A stretch of DNA of 64,000 nt. Source: Rotaria macrura (Eukaryota; Rotifera; Eurotatoria; Philodinida; Philodinidae). The notes under the pieces were generated by a model. It was not told the origin of the DNA, searched no databases, and saw only the letters and a list, made by a program, of their open reading frames with translations. Every line of letters starts with the position of its first letter. Position 1 is the first letter of the stretch. Below are positions 25,881 through 39,500 of this stretch, piece after piece. Location: contig OENT01000019.1 in NCBI GenBank assembly GCA_900239685.1, positions 62,001-126,000 on the forward strand. The letters run 5' to 3'. Made by a program: the position numbers and the translations under genes.

Positions 25881-28800
25881 ATGAGTTCATCATCAAAATT
25901 CAGTTGTTGTTTAATATGTTCAATTTTATCATCATTATCGAATGTTAATTGTTGTGCAAAACATTTAAAAGAATTAAAAAATAAATTATGTACAGGAGTA
26001 ACACCACCGATACTCTATGTGATGCCATCAAATATTGATGATTGGTCGAAATTAGCATGCCATCGTCAATCGAATCGTTCAAAATCAAAGAAATGTCGTC
26101 GATCTCATTCAGCAAGTTCGGCGTCATCATCATCATCACCATTAAAATCATTGACATCTCGGCAACGGAGAAAAAAGCAACCAGTAACTGAGAAATCAAA
26201 CGTAAGGATTGTCTTAAATATAGAAAAAGCAATAAAACGAGGAAGCAGTAACTGATGCACAATTTATATATACGTAGGATGTAATTCAAAAAAATGGTAC
26301 TTTACTTTCGTCAAGTCGTGAAGAATCTGCTACATTTTATATTACATCTCGAGATGTATCAAATCCTTATGAAAAAGACCGATCAAATCAGTGAGTATTC
26401 AATACTAACTATGAAGCATTTGAAGTAAAAGAAATTTTCAGAATAGACACGAATTTGGTTTGTTGATTGTTCTTGTTCTTGAAAGTCACATTAAGTAAAC
26501 CAAAAAAATTGAAATCGAATTGAAGTCAAGCGAGAGTGAAAAAGATTTTTTTGATGGTTCTTCTACATAGGCGAAACTGTTCAAAACAAACTTGAATACC
26601 ATTTCTAACTATGACATGTAAACGAATAGGTCGATAATTACTGATTTGTTAAAAATCTGCATTATCAGAAAAAAATTATAAAACTATGTGTGTTTTCTCG
26701 CAGCACATGAGCTAGATATGTTAAAATTTTACATTATCTTTATTAATGTGGAGTGATTCTACAATGTTTTACTTAGTTATCGGATTTGCAATACCTGACT
26801 TAATGTTAGCAGAGACTTCATTTTCATTAAAAAAAACAAAAAACAGACGAAATTTACGAACGTGTTACTAGTTATATTTCGTAACGTGAAAATCAGGAAG
26901 AGGAAAAGAATTTTTCTCATGGAAAATTTCTCTTGCTTATAGCCATTTTCTTGTTTGCTGTATGTCAAGTTTTTCCATACTTTTTTCTTCATAGAAAACG
27001 TAGAAACACCAGAGAGTTTTTAGCGAAAATCGATATTTCTCAGACAGAAACAGTTTTATTCGAATATTCGTATATAATCAGTCGAATCCTCTTTATCTGC
27101 TGGTTTTTCAAGTTCAGTTCTCTCTTGAAAGATATATCAGTTTCGCTAGATAAGTGCACGGCAACACAATCAATGTTCTTATTTTTTGATGATTAAGCAC
27201 TTTTTCTCATTGACCACTTTATAGTTTCCTTAAAAAGCTGTTGTTGTCTGTCTCTATAGTGTGTCTTTTCCTATTGTATTTATCTTTATTTCGTTCCCAA
27301 GACCATCTCAGCATGCAACTAGCAGCAGAGTCTGTTATTCGTATAACGAAGATCTACCAGTTTTGTGATTAAAGAGAACTAGTTTTGTAAGAAATGTGTC
27401 CTTGGATACATTTTTATGATATCGATATATATGGATATGTATCTTGGCTCTCTTTACAAAACGGACTATTATGTCATATACTAGCTCGTGGTATGACCTT
27501 TCAAGCAAAAAAGGATAAAAGGAAATATATGCAACGAAGACCAGTGGAGAATCTTGAGCAGTCTAGCAAACTACTACTTGCTATTGTTTGATAGTACTAG
27601 AAATTCCCTACTACATTTCCAATGTATAAGTATTGAAAGGTTTTTATACTCTGTGAATTTAGAAGTTTAGCGGTAAAACGTTTACTGACTCTCATAAACG
27701 CATTTTATGTTGAACCTCTGTCATGATTTGTTGTCAATGTATAACCGATGAAAAACATTCCTAAGATTCCCTAGCCATTGTATCGAATATTTTCTATTTC
27801 ATTTATTTTTCACTCCATATTATAGTTCTTGATTTGATTTCTGTTCTAGTGTGCGAACTCCATTATTTCCATCGTACTCCGTAATAAATCCCGATAAGCC
27901 TAAGAAGAAAAATAAAAGAGGTGGGAAAGCAAAAAAGTTTTCCTCAACTCCTATTTCAACTGCAAGCAAACGACGCAATAATAAACCGATGTAAGTCAAT
28001 GATTGATAGTTTTTTCCTTAGTTTTATTTAATCTTGTGATCATATTATTGTTTTCATAGGAAATCAGTAGTGCAACATGAATCTCGTCAATCAGAACCAG
28101 AAAACATCAATAATAATATATCATCTCCAGGTTTGTTTGATTACCGTTTAAACAGTATTTGTATTTATTCTAATATTTGAGTATTGATCTATGTTTACAA
28201 CGAAATCTAAGAATTGCAAGTCATTCGTTAGCTGCAGAAAAAAAACATGAGCCATTTAAAACTTGAATATCTTTACATGGAAAGTTTCTATGAAAACTTC
28301 AACTAATGTTAGTGAACTATCATTCATTTGCTTCAATATCAAAAGAAATACATAAGACTTCATCGTCACTTATGTCATAGAATTTGATCCAGTTGCAAAT
28401 TTAGCGTTGTATAAACAACAATATTAGAATGTGTTTTAAGAAGAAAAACAAATTGAAATAATCGTGTTTCGATTGATTCATTCCATGTAATGTATTTGCT
28501 TTTTCAATCTTCCCTTCGAAGCTTCTTTCTATTCAACAGCCTTATTCTAGCTTAGATTTCATTCAATTCTCCTTCCTCAGTCGATAGAATATCCATTGTC
28601 GACAGTGTATGGATAGTTGGTTTGTGCTAAAATTCAACGAATTAATATGTTCGTTATAACTAATGTGAATGATTGTTATGAGTACAAGGCTAGTCTGACA
28701 CTAATTTATGACGCGTTCGTTTACAATAATCAACAGTACACTATTTACTCTCACTACAGGATACATGTCACAATTCCCCCGCCTAGCTATCGGATGGCTG

Positions 28801-29588
28801 ACTCAAGGTGAGCAGTCGTGTTGGTACTCGTTCACGGTGATTCAGTTACTAATAATATGAAATGCAAAATATGTTCCGCATGTTCTGCGACCCAATCTCG
28901 ATCCAAGTACAGATTCGGTTATGAGATCATATAGAAATCAATAATGCATTAAATTTTATTATCCCCAACAACGAGGAAACACATACTTAGTAGATTCGAT
29001 CAGAACTGGGAATAGGCAAACATCCATTACTGTATATAATTTTTTTGGTTGAATAATTTGAATTGATTGCATTGCTTGTAGAAAAGATGAAATAAAATAT
29101 TAATTCATACTAGATGAAAGCCTAACAATTTTATTATGACTATAAAAATAACTTGTGCATGTTGATTAGCTACAGCTATGTACTGTGTACAAAGTGTTCG
29201 AGTCTGGAGCTAATAATGAAAGATCATGTATGTAAACGATACTTTATTCCATATAGTTCATACATTTAGAATAGCAAAACTGCTCAAACATGGTGGCCAA
29301 ATATTTGTCCTTGTTTCCTTAGAAGATCAGCATTTGTATTCCATTGATGCAATCACGATACACATCTATTCATGGATATTAAATATGTGTACATGCTTGT
29401 TTTTTTTTGCTATTTCAGTTTATTCTCCACGCGTTCTACTGAATCGAGTTGTTCATGTGAAAGATGAAGATGAAGATATTTTTACTAGTATCCCCCAAAT
29501 AACTTTGAATATGGCTCAAGCAACTGAACGCATGGTAGCACAAAAATATTCAAAACCAAGAATTATCCTTGAACGTGTATCTTTATAA
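25881..29588 (+). CDS. Basic Ser-rich protein of unknown function
   Basis: Five exons (25881-26201, 26278-26390, 27850-27990, 28060-28130, 29419-29588) join with perfect phase to 271 residues, which makes the model firm although the product is unrecognised. The N-terminus (1-50) is Cys-rich with a pair of CC motifs (FSCCLIC, VNCCAKHL). Residues ~65-100 are Ser/Arg/Lys-rich, and a bipartite-like basic cluster (KPKKKNKRGGKAKK) suggests nuclear or RNA-binding localisation. An acidic patch (VKDEDEDIF) precedes a C-terminus ending KPRIILERVSL. Introns 2 (1459 bp) and 4 (1288 bp) are very long beside introns 1 and 3 (76 and 69 bp). The helicase gene starts only 245 bp downstream on the same strand. 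Confidence 0.75.
26391..27849 (+). other. Long intron 2 of the 25881 gene
   Basis: The intron is bounded by CA|gtgagt and ttctag. I found no exon, nested gene or repeat inside; the open frames at 26933-27196 and 27394-27591 are unsupported. Confidence 0.6.
28131..29418 (+). other. Long intron 4 of the 25881 gene
   Basis: The intron is bounded by CCAG|gtttgt and tatttcag. No internal gene is supported. Confidence 0.6.
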
Positions 29589-29833
29589 CTCGAGAATGAT
29601 TAACGATGATTAATAGTCATTTAGTCAATGCATATATCATGGACATATTTTCTCATGTTATTAATCAGATATTTTTTTTTCTTATTATCTATACTTCTAT
29701 CTATACATATATTGTTAGTGATCGTTTTTTGTTAATTCGAATTCTTTTGTGTTTTTGTGAATGAATTTCTTTAATTCAAAACAGAAAAAAGATCTGATAC
29801 AAAAAAACAAAAAAGAAAAATTTTTCAATTCAG

Positions 29834-32800
29834 ATGTCAACTTTGGAAGAGAGATTAATTGTATTAAAAAAAAAGAAATTAACAGCCAAAACAATTGTTG
29901 AACAACAGCGAAGTCAAATACGTCTTCTAAAATCATCACTAACAATAAATGAACGACTAGAAGAAATTTTTAAACGATTTGATAATAAAACAAATATAGA
30001 TCATGATCTTTACAATAAAGTTCTTCAAATCTCCAATGAGAAAAATCGAAGTTTTTCTCTTGACGAAAAAATTCATCGAACTATTGAAGATCTATCAAAA
30101 TTAATTGAAGAAATTCTAGTCATACTTTCTATTAATCATAATAATAATAACATTCAGTTGAAGAATCATGAACTTGATATTATTTTAAAAAAACAAAAAG
30201 AATCTTGTCAACTAATTAAATGGAAGTTATCAGATATTTGTGCGAATCGTATTGCTGATGAAGTGTCTTGCATCACAAGTTAACAGTAGAAACAAGCGTT
30301 AGTCTTTCTTTTATTTTTAGATCAAATGGATTTAAATAAACAAGATAAGTTATATTTCGAGCAATTAAATTTACCTTCCGATTTATTGCTTGGTTTATAT
30401 GCTATGGGCTTTCACAATGGTCCATCGGATACACAAGCACTCATCTTACCTTATTCGTTATCTGATCAATGTCAAAGAAATATTATTGTACAATCGAAAA
30501 CTGGAACTGGAAAAACGGTATATGATTAGATTTTCTGGTGTCTATCAAACAGTATAGTTCATCATTCGTCATCGTGTCCATGAGTACGAGAGAAGTTTCA
30601 CTTACAATATCCTAATAGAACTAATGGAAATAAATGCAACCAACTTATGTGATGCGCTTTACTAAAAGAACCATTTAAAATGTACTCAAAATAGCTTCTG
30701 CTTGTTGTTTTCGATGATTATCGATAGATTCTATTCAAAAACATAAAGACTAAAAGTGACACTACTTCAACATATAACGAGAAATAGTTCATAACGATAG
30801 ATTGGTCATATGAGCAGCTGTATTTTATTAACGGAACCTTTCAATAAATTGATAAAATTTTTAAGATACTGCTCACATAGATTGTCTCAGCTAATGACTG
30901 TGTGAGTGAATTTATCAATACAATCCTGTTTCTCGTCGTCGTTTACCTCAATAAAGTTCCAATTTCAAGTGAAGATTCTGCAGTATTGAACTTCTTTATG
31001 TTGATTTTATTCTTGAAAAAAATAACACAACATTCAATATATTCGATGCCCAGTGATAGTGACTTTGACAAAGTTGCTTCTTTGAAAATTATATTTTTTT
31101 TCTCTTATTTATATCATGTACTAGAAAATACGTGCAAATAAGAGAGTGGACTCTTTGATTAGATCAATTGAAAAATTATTTTTAAGTGAGACTTCAACTT
31201 GGAAGCCAATATAAAAGAAATGATTCAAAAATAAATTTTTAGATTTTTCTGAAAAGAGAACTGAAAAAAAAATAGTGAACACTTGAAAAGAAACGAAACA
31301 CTATATTTTGGATATATGGCCTATTTCAAAATAGCCCTATATCAATAGAAAAGACTCTTGTCAAAATTGATTTAACATATAAGGAAAGTTCTCTTGAATA
31401 GTTTTGTAAACGAAACCCACTATTTATAATCTACAAATAGATATTGAAGATAATTATTTTGTTCACGTTTAAAAAGTATAAGACCTCAATTCGTACAGTT
31501 ATCCTTTAAAGTACTCGAAGATTGACTTTAATCAACATATTGTACCTAACGTCTATGAAAATGAAATACTCTTGATATACATGTATTAATAATAGTAACT
31601 CATCTCGATCTTTAACTATGTCTTCTCTCTTAGGTTTCCTATATGATACATGTTCTTGCTCGTCTTCAATCTGTTTTATGTCAACCACAAGCTTTAATCA
31701 TAGTGCCTACCATTGAACTTGCTTTCACCGTTGGATCAGGCATTGAAAAAATGTCAACTTATCTACCAAATATTCAAATGACATATGCAACATCAATTCC
31801 ATTCATGCAAACATCATTCAATACACCTATTGTCATTGGAACAATAGATGTATTAGATTCATTGCAATCGTTAATACATTTTTCTCAACTTGATATGGTT
31901 ATTATTGATGAAGTCGATACGATGATTATTCGAGATGACTATCGGCAATCTTTATTTAATCTTTTTGATAATTTAACTTTGGCAAATCATTGTCAAATAT
32001 TGGTGTATTCATCAACGTTATCTGAACAAATAATGAATTTTACAAATGAACTTATGCCTAATTCAATATTAATTAAACAACGATCAGATAAACAACAATT
32101 GTTGAATATTGAACAATTCTATTCCATATGTCATGATGAAAATCAAAAGAATATTGTTGTTAACGTCATATTGAAACGTTTTTCCAATGAACAAATCATG
32201 ATTTTTTGTTCTAATGATCAAATCACTGAACAACTCTATCAAAATATTATGTGTAATAATAAACATCAGTAAGTTAGTAAATTTCTGATGAGTCAATTAA
32301 TACTTTGATGTCAAATGAATTGATCACGTCAGTAATGTATGTAGTGTCAAGTATTGTTGAATGGATTGATTCTTAGACTTGAGCATCATTTTTCTTTGTT
32401 CCTAATTTAACTTAAACATTAATAAATGAACATAATATTTTAAACGTAGTGCCATGAATCGCACCTACAGTGAGAGTTTTAAGAAGATTATAGTTCAGGA
32501 AACAAAACGATAATAAAAAGAATTCTCTCAGGAAGAAATCGTGTCGGATAGTTTCAAAGAACTGTTTTCGTTTGGAAAACTATTTTCTCATTTTCATATT
32601 CCAATTATGCTACGTTGTCAACACTAACTCATTGTGCAGGATTACTTCTCTGATTAAAGTCGTACAATATATTCAAAACAATTAGCATATATGACTTCTA
32701 ATATACGATTCTTTATTCAGTAGTATGCAATTATCGACATTGTCATCTTTTTGACGTTGTTATTTGTGTTCAATTATCAAATATTTGTATCATTCATTCG

Positions 32801-33378
32801 GTTTTATTTTAAATATCTTTATGTACACTAGAATTCAATACTATAGCGTAGGTTATTAGACTTCTAAACTTGAAAATGCACTTTTATGTAAATGAAATAA
32901 AAATAAAATAATTAATTTTGTTTGTTTGTTCGTTTTCGTTTAGAGCACGAATCCTTACTAAGAAAGTCAATGATCAACAACGTGTTTCATTAATCGAAGA
33001 ATTTCGTTCGAATTCATTTCGAATATTTCTTCTATCTGCTCAAACATCGGCTACTACTCATGGTATCGATTTAGATAATGTTAGTATAGTGATCAATTAT
33101 AATTTGCCTCATTCACTCGGTATGAATTCTGATCTTGACTTTGTTACTTATCATCAACGACTTGATCGATGCGGTCGCTATGATAAACATGGTTTTCTAG
33201 TAAGACAAAACAAACGAGACATGACATCTATTCATATAAACTTTTTGTACGCTATAATTTCTAGTTTAATTTAATTCAATCGTTAGATGATTGGAATATT
33301 CAACTTGGTCAACAAAATTATTTTTCTTTTGTTATTAAACAAATCGATATTGATGGTATTCGTACACTTGTTTTATAA
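29834..33378 (+). CDS. Divergent DDX19/Dbp5-like DEAD-box ATP-dependent RNA helicase
   Basis: Exons 29834-30278, 30321-30517, 31634-32268, 32944-33199 and 33265-33378 join in phase to 548 residues. Residues 1-148 form a Lys/Glu/Leu-rich, coiled-coil-prone extension. The helicase core then follows the DDX19/Dbp5 order: LLLGLYAMGF with a Q motif, Walker A GTGKT (210-214), PTIELA, motif II DEVD (306-309, usually DEAD), motif III SST (340-342, usually SAT), GIDLDNVSIVINYNLP, and motif VI QRLDRCGR (497-504, usually HRIGRTGR; arginines kept). The C-terminal exon matches the family's closing helix. Dbp5 helicases remodel mRNPs at the nuclear pore. The altered motifs suggest a diverged paralog, possibly with changed ATPase activity. 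The 42-bp first intron joining the N-terminal ORF is the weakest part; without it the core would start at 30326 as a separate gene. Confidence 0.86.
30518..31633 (+). other. Long intron of the helicase gene
   Basis: A 1116-bp intron interrupts the gene directly after the Walker A threonine codon. No nested gene or repeat was recognised. Confidence 0.65.
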
Positions 33379-33557
33379 AAACGATGAACATATTATTATT
33401 ATTTTGTATTTCGTCGATATATTGTTTTTTTTTCTTATGATATTCGTCTTTCTCTGTTTTTTGTGTTTCGTTTTGTATGTTCATATAAAGCATTCAATGA
33501 GGAACTGTGATTTGAAAACTTTTCTCTGTTGTCTCATTGACTAGTTTCATGTGTGAA
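33379..33557. other. Convergent 3' intergenic gap
   Basis: Only 179 bp separate the stop codon of the plus-strand helicase from that of the minus-strand UBR3 gene, so their 3'UTRs probably abut or overlap. Confidence 0.6.
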
Positions 33558-36500
33558 TTATGCCAAGTCGAACTGATCATTAGAAGACCAGTGATTCAAA
33601 AGTTGATCAAGATTATTTGAAATCCATGCTGAATAGAGTAATTTCAATCGACTTTCATTCAAATATAATAGTCGTCCTCGTCTAAAAGTTTGAAACAGAA
33701 GCAAGCTATTTTAATTCTGCAATTTTTAAAATAACCTAAGATCAATATCCTCTTCACCATGTTTATCAAGATAAATTGGTGTCCAATACGTGTGATGTTT
33801 GTGTCGTTGAATAAATGTTTTCGTAGAATTTATATTTATTGATATAATCAAACCATCATTGCATGAAATTGAATGCTGGAAAAAAGTTCAAGAAATTTTT
33901 TAAATTAAGAATTTTCCTAAATAATAATATCTCACCTGCTTAATAGATTGCGTTTGTTGATCGCAACATTTTTGTTCGGACCCGTCTTCTGAATAAATAA
34001 TACCACATATTAAACATATAGCAGGTTCAATAATTAGTGTTCGACAAAAAGTACAATGAAGACGATAGCATGATTGAAATAAATCTGAATAACATGTAGG
34101 TAGTTCAATAAAATGCGGTGAATGAAATGAAGATATTGTGCGAGCAATATGCTAAAAACTTCCATTGTTGCAAATAATAAGTGAGTAAGAGAAAAATTTT
34201 ACATGAATAACTGTCGATTTTTGTTGATCAATTATTAATATTTCATCTAACCATTGCATAACAAGCGCTGAAGGTTGATTAGAATACCAAAATGGTTCAC
34301 CAGTATCGCACAAATGCAATTCTCGAATAAAATCTCTCCATAGAAACTCATTTTGACATACATGACCTGGCTGCAAAAACAATGATCATATAAATAAGTA
34401 ATTTTTATTTATCAAGTTGAATGTACAATTTTCGATAAAAGGAATCTGCACATCCATCAATTGCTATTAGCCTTGCCTGACTCCCTTATATGGAAGTTAA
34501 AAGAGTTTCACACTATTTTCATTCATTGTCACTGAAACGTGCCAATACCGTAATGACTTGCACTAATGTATTTGAAAGCTTTCATCGAAGTTTTTCATAA
34601 GATAAAGAGTTCTTTCTAACATTTTTATAATTAAAAAAACTATAATGCACTCGATTTATCGATAGAACGGAAAAACAAATGACAAATATGCAGTGTTTTT
34701 AAACACTTTCTCGTTGTATACAGTTTTCATCGAGAGAAAAAAAAGGAATACGTGAGCCTATCGACATGGGTAGTTTAACAGTTCTGATTAAGATTTCATT
34801 TTTGTTGTTCAAATACAACCAACGTGATGGATTGATATCATGAAGAATATTAGATTTTCATAAGAGTCAATGGCAAATGATAAGCACAATCAATACTTAC
34901 ACGCCACCACTTAATTGGCTGATATAGATAATGCTGTATAAGAGCAGCAATTTTAATAAAGTTTCCACATCGTTCATAAATCGATGCATTGATTGACTCA
35001 AGTGACCAAACATTTGACTGAAGATTAAAACAAAAACTTCTTTTGTCTTATGACAATAAATTCAGACATACGTTATCTATGTTTGAATTGAAATTAGCTT
35101 TTAATAATATTGACGACATAAGACGAAGATATTTCATCATATTCTACAAAAAGAAAATGAAAGCATGCCGTTGTATTTATTTAGTGTAAAGAAAAGACAA
35201 CTGTCATGAGGCGTACCGTTTCTGGTTTGTTCGTTCGAAAATGAATCCATGTTTCTTGTTCAGTTTTGCTCATTTCAATAACAATAGTGAATAATGCTCG
35301 AATATAAGCTAGATTAAATACAACTTGAACAATGATTCTGTATGAGTCTATCTCAATAAAAAAAAGAATAACCATAAGAGAAACGATTGTTATAATCGTA
35401 TATAAGCATACCCATAGTGATGGTATTCGATAAACTAAGCATGATTCGAAGAAGCAAAGCTACTGGGTCCGAGAGTAATAGAGGAACATTTCGTTGATGA
35501 ATAGTTACTGATTCATTCAGATCGTTATTTTCTAACTTGTTATCAACAATACCAGTAAGGTGACGCCAAAGTAAAACATATGAATCATCTAAGATATATG
35601 GATACTGTAAACTGTAGATATAGAAAAGTTCACCTAAAACCAAAAACAATAGAAAGAAGCATTTCAGAACGATTACATGAATATGCATGTCATTATATCG
35701 TCAAGTTTGTAATGAAAAATAGAAAGAGGTACTGACGAAAGCATGGCTTTCGATTGATAATTGTCTTCGTAAGATGTTTGGTATCGTGAACCATTATATC
35801 ATTTTCTAGATTGAATCTATATGGTATTAAGAAAAACAAGTGCATTGAACATGAATTTAAAACGAGAAAATTCATCACCTGAGTGTAGAAACCATAAGTA
35901 GTTCGATAATTTCATTATTGAATTCTTTCTCTTGTCTATCACTGGTTTGTTGATTTTTATATAGAATTGTAAACATTTTTTCAATAAAACTTATTAACCA
36001 TTCAGCAACGGACGGAGAGATCTTGAAAAAAGATGATAAATCATGGTTGTGTTGTAAGAAAAACTTCTATTTACACAAGGTTTCATAATCTTTTCGATTC
36101 GATCAGTAATTAATTCGATCGAGTCATCTTTCAATTCATTTTTTTTAGAGTTCGATGAAATATATATAAGTCCATTCGATACTTGCCGACACATTGGACA
36201 TTTAAATTCATGATAGAGGTCGATTTCTGAATTGATTCTTTTCTAGAAATAAGAAAAAGATCTTGAATATTGTCGATTGAAAACGAATCTTTACTTTATG
36301 AGATTTAAGATATTGTTTATAACATGATAAATGCATTGAATGACCACAAGAGTCAATGACTATACCTGTTCTCCAACTCATTGTCATTGATTTTGATACA
36401 CTTTCCTAGATTTTATCTTTTTAATTAGAATAGAAAAGATTTTTTCTTCTTACTTGAGAAAAAATCTCAAGCATAGTACGTATTTTATCTTCATAAAACT

Positions 36501-39500
36501 GAGCACAATTTAAGTTAGTTTTATCTTTATATTTTTGATAAATAGTTTGTGATTTTCGAATTATAGATAATTGTTGCTTATCATTTGACTTCGTATCGAG
36601 AGGACAGCAAGTGAAAAAACCTTTTAACCAAGATTCATCATGATCAGAATTATCATGAACTGGTAGCTGATAATTATTTGAAATTTCGTTCATCTCTCGA
36701 ATGCCAAGAACTATATAATAAAATCGTAGCAATCGTTGAATTTTCTTCAGCAAACAATTCTACCTCCACTATCTGATAGTCGAACGATGAGACCCAGTGG
36801 ATTTTGATCGTCTGTACTTTGGCAAATACAACAATCGGCATCATTATTCTTACCATCATTGTCTAGAACTATAAAAATCGAACTAAAGAAAACATGCCAT
36901 CTATTAAAAACGATTTTAAAATAACTACTGTAGATAAAGTCGTACTTTTTTGTGAAGCACAATCTGAAAGGAGTGTTGAAGTGTATAGGAGTAAGAGTCC
37001 CCCCTGTCCAGATCACGATAGCTATTTTAGTTAATTAAACAAATACTATTTAATTATTTAATTAATCATCACAGATCGTGACAAACGGCTTAAAAGGGCT
37101 ATCAGAGTTCACATATAGAACTAACATTTAATTGCAATCTATACGGCGAGTAATTCTGTGTTGTAGTTCTGTACTGTAAAGGAAGCCATGATGAAGAAAT
37201 ATGCCTCAGTACATACAAAACGAGTCATTTTTAGAGAATTAGCAACAACAGCTACATCGTTTTCCATATTTTAATCCTTCAAGGATCGTGCCGACAGCTT
37301 TTTAAAAAACTGCATTCATCGTTTTCTCTAGAAAAATTCAGAAAAAAGAACTTGTTTTCTTATGCTGCCATCAAGATTAACTTAAATACAGATGTTAATG
37401 AGAAAAGTATTTTTCTCTTAGGATTTAAATGAGAAACTCATAATTTATGTGAATATCAATTATTGGATTTAATCTTTTCCGAATAATTATTACTGCATTC
37501 CAGAACTTGTTTGGCAAATGAAGATCAATAAAATATTCAGCTATTTCATACCATCTTTTTTGTGTTGATCAGTCGATTTTGCTAAAATTTTTTGTCGCCT
37601 TTTAATGATATCTTCAAATATCTTTTGTTGCATGGCTTTTGATTTCATTTTCTTGAAACTACATCCATTCATCAGTTTACAAGACGACATCAAATGTTCA
37701 ATTATACTACTTGCTAACATCATTTACATGACTTGCTGATTGATCATTATCTAATTTGTGAATTGTTTCACTTATTTGTTCTTTGCATCGATCACATAGC
37801 CGTTCAAATTTAACGAGAAGATGGGCAAGATAAACAGTACCATTACCAATTCTTTCGGATCCTTTATTCATGCGAGCAGTATCAAGTAAGTGGTTCAATG
37901 AAGTTTCCCTATCTGATATCTCCTTCATGTTTAACATTATTTTAAATAAAAGATGAACAAGCATTTGTAACAAAGACATGTTGATGTATCGTGTTTCAGT
38001 TTGAATTTTTGAATTTGCTTGTATAGAGATTGTACTACAGTTGTTCGATGGTTTATCAACTTGAAATATATATCAAAAAACGATATAAAATATAAATCTT
38101 GTTTTTTCCCAGACTTGACCTACGATGAGAATTTGTACAATGTTGTCCTTTATCTGATACTTCTTTGGATACAGATTCAATACTGCCTACAATAAATAAA
38201 TAAATTTATACATATATCATAAGACTGCTTATTTTACAACACGATGAACCTTTCTCTGTATCAAGTATGATTCTTCCAAATGATATTTTTTCAATTATAG
38301 TATGAACATTGATAAGTAAATTATCTTGTTCATAAAATGTTTCATATTTTCCATCGATGGCTCCTTCGACCATTTCTTCTTTTTCCTAGAATAATAATTG
38401 ATTTAAATACGAATGATTCTATTCGTGTGGCAACCTTACTTTTGTTGTGTACGACTGTTTAGTTTTTCGTTCATCTTTTTCTCTAGTATTCGTACTGTGA
38501 TACGCATTTGAAGTATCTGATCTCTATAACAGAGACGAACCGATAGAATAATAGTTAGTAACAAAACAAACTCATGGACATACAACCAATTGATTTTCAA
38601 GATCATACAATGGCATTGAATAGGACCTTGAATGATAAAATATTGATGTGTTTCAATTTTCAAGAATTTTAGTCATCATAAAACCTACATTGAATTGTGT
38701 ATCGATGAATCTTTAGTCATAATAAGTTCGTCATATTGTTTTTGAATTCGTTGTTCATGTTCGGAAATTTGATTGAATTGAATTGCCTTGACACAATAAA
38801 TAAGAATATACTATTGATGTCTTAGGGGTGCATTGAAATGTTAAACTCACACGACTAGTATAACAAAGCTCAACTTCATTCGAATGTTTGAATTCTTTAT
38901 GTTTTTGATATGAATTTCTTATCGATTCATTACATGGAACATGAATCAGATTCAATGGTTCTTTCTTACTACGAGACAAACATAGTTTTAATTGATTAGA
39001 TTGGGAAAAAAAAGAACCTATGTCGGACATTCGTATCATCTTGAATCGTGTTCATGCTTGACGAGGTCGGCTCGATTTCAATCAATTCAACTGACTTTTC
39101 TTGTTCGTATTGATCAATGTGTTCATCTTCTAATGATGTCAATGTTTCTAATGATATCGAATGATCAAAACTGGACTTATTTTGACACTGAGGTGGTTCA
39201 TTAGCTGATGTAGTGTAGCCATCAAGAAATTCGCCATATTTCAATCGACGAATTTCCTTTCGAAAACAATGCATATATTGAAAAAAATCATAAAAGAATC
39301 GTCGTAATATTACTTACATCATCAATAGCTAATTCACATAGATAAACTAATAATGATAAAATATCTTCGTGAATCACTGTCTCTTGCATCATCTATAAAC
39401 ATTTTCACTGTTTTTATTATTCAATATGATCGATGCTCCTCTGCTTAACACTTCATGACAACTTCTTGACGTATTGCAAAACAAAATTTCAAGATAGACA

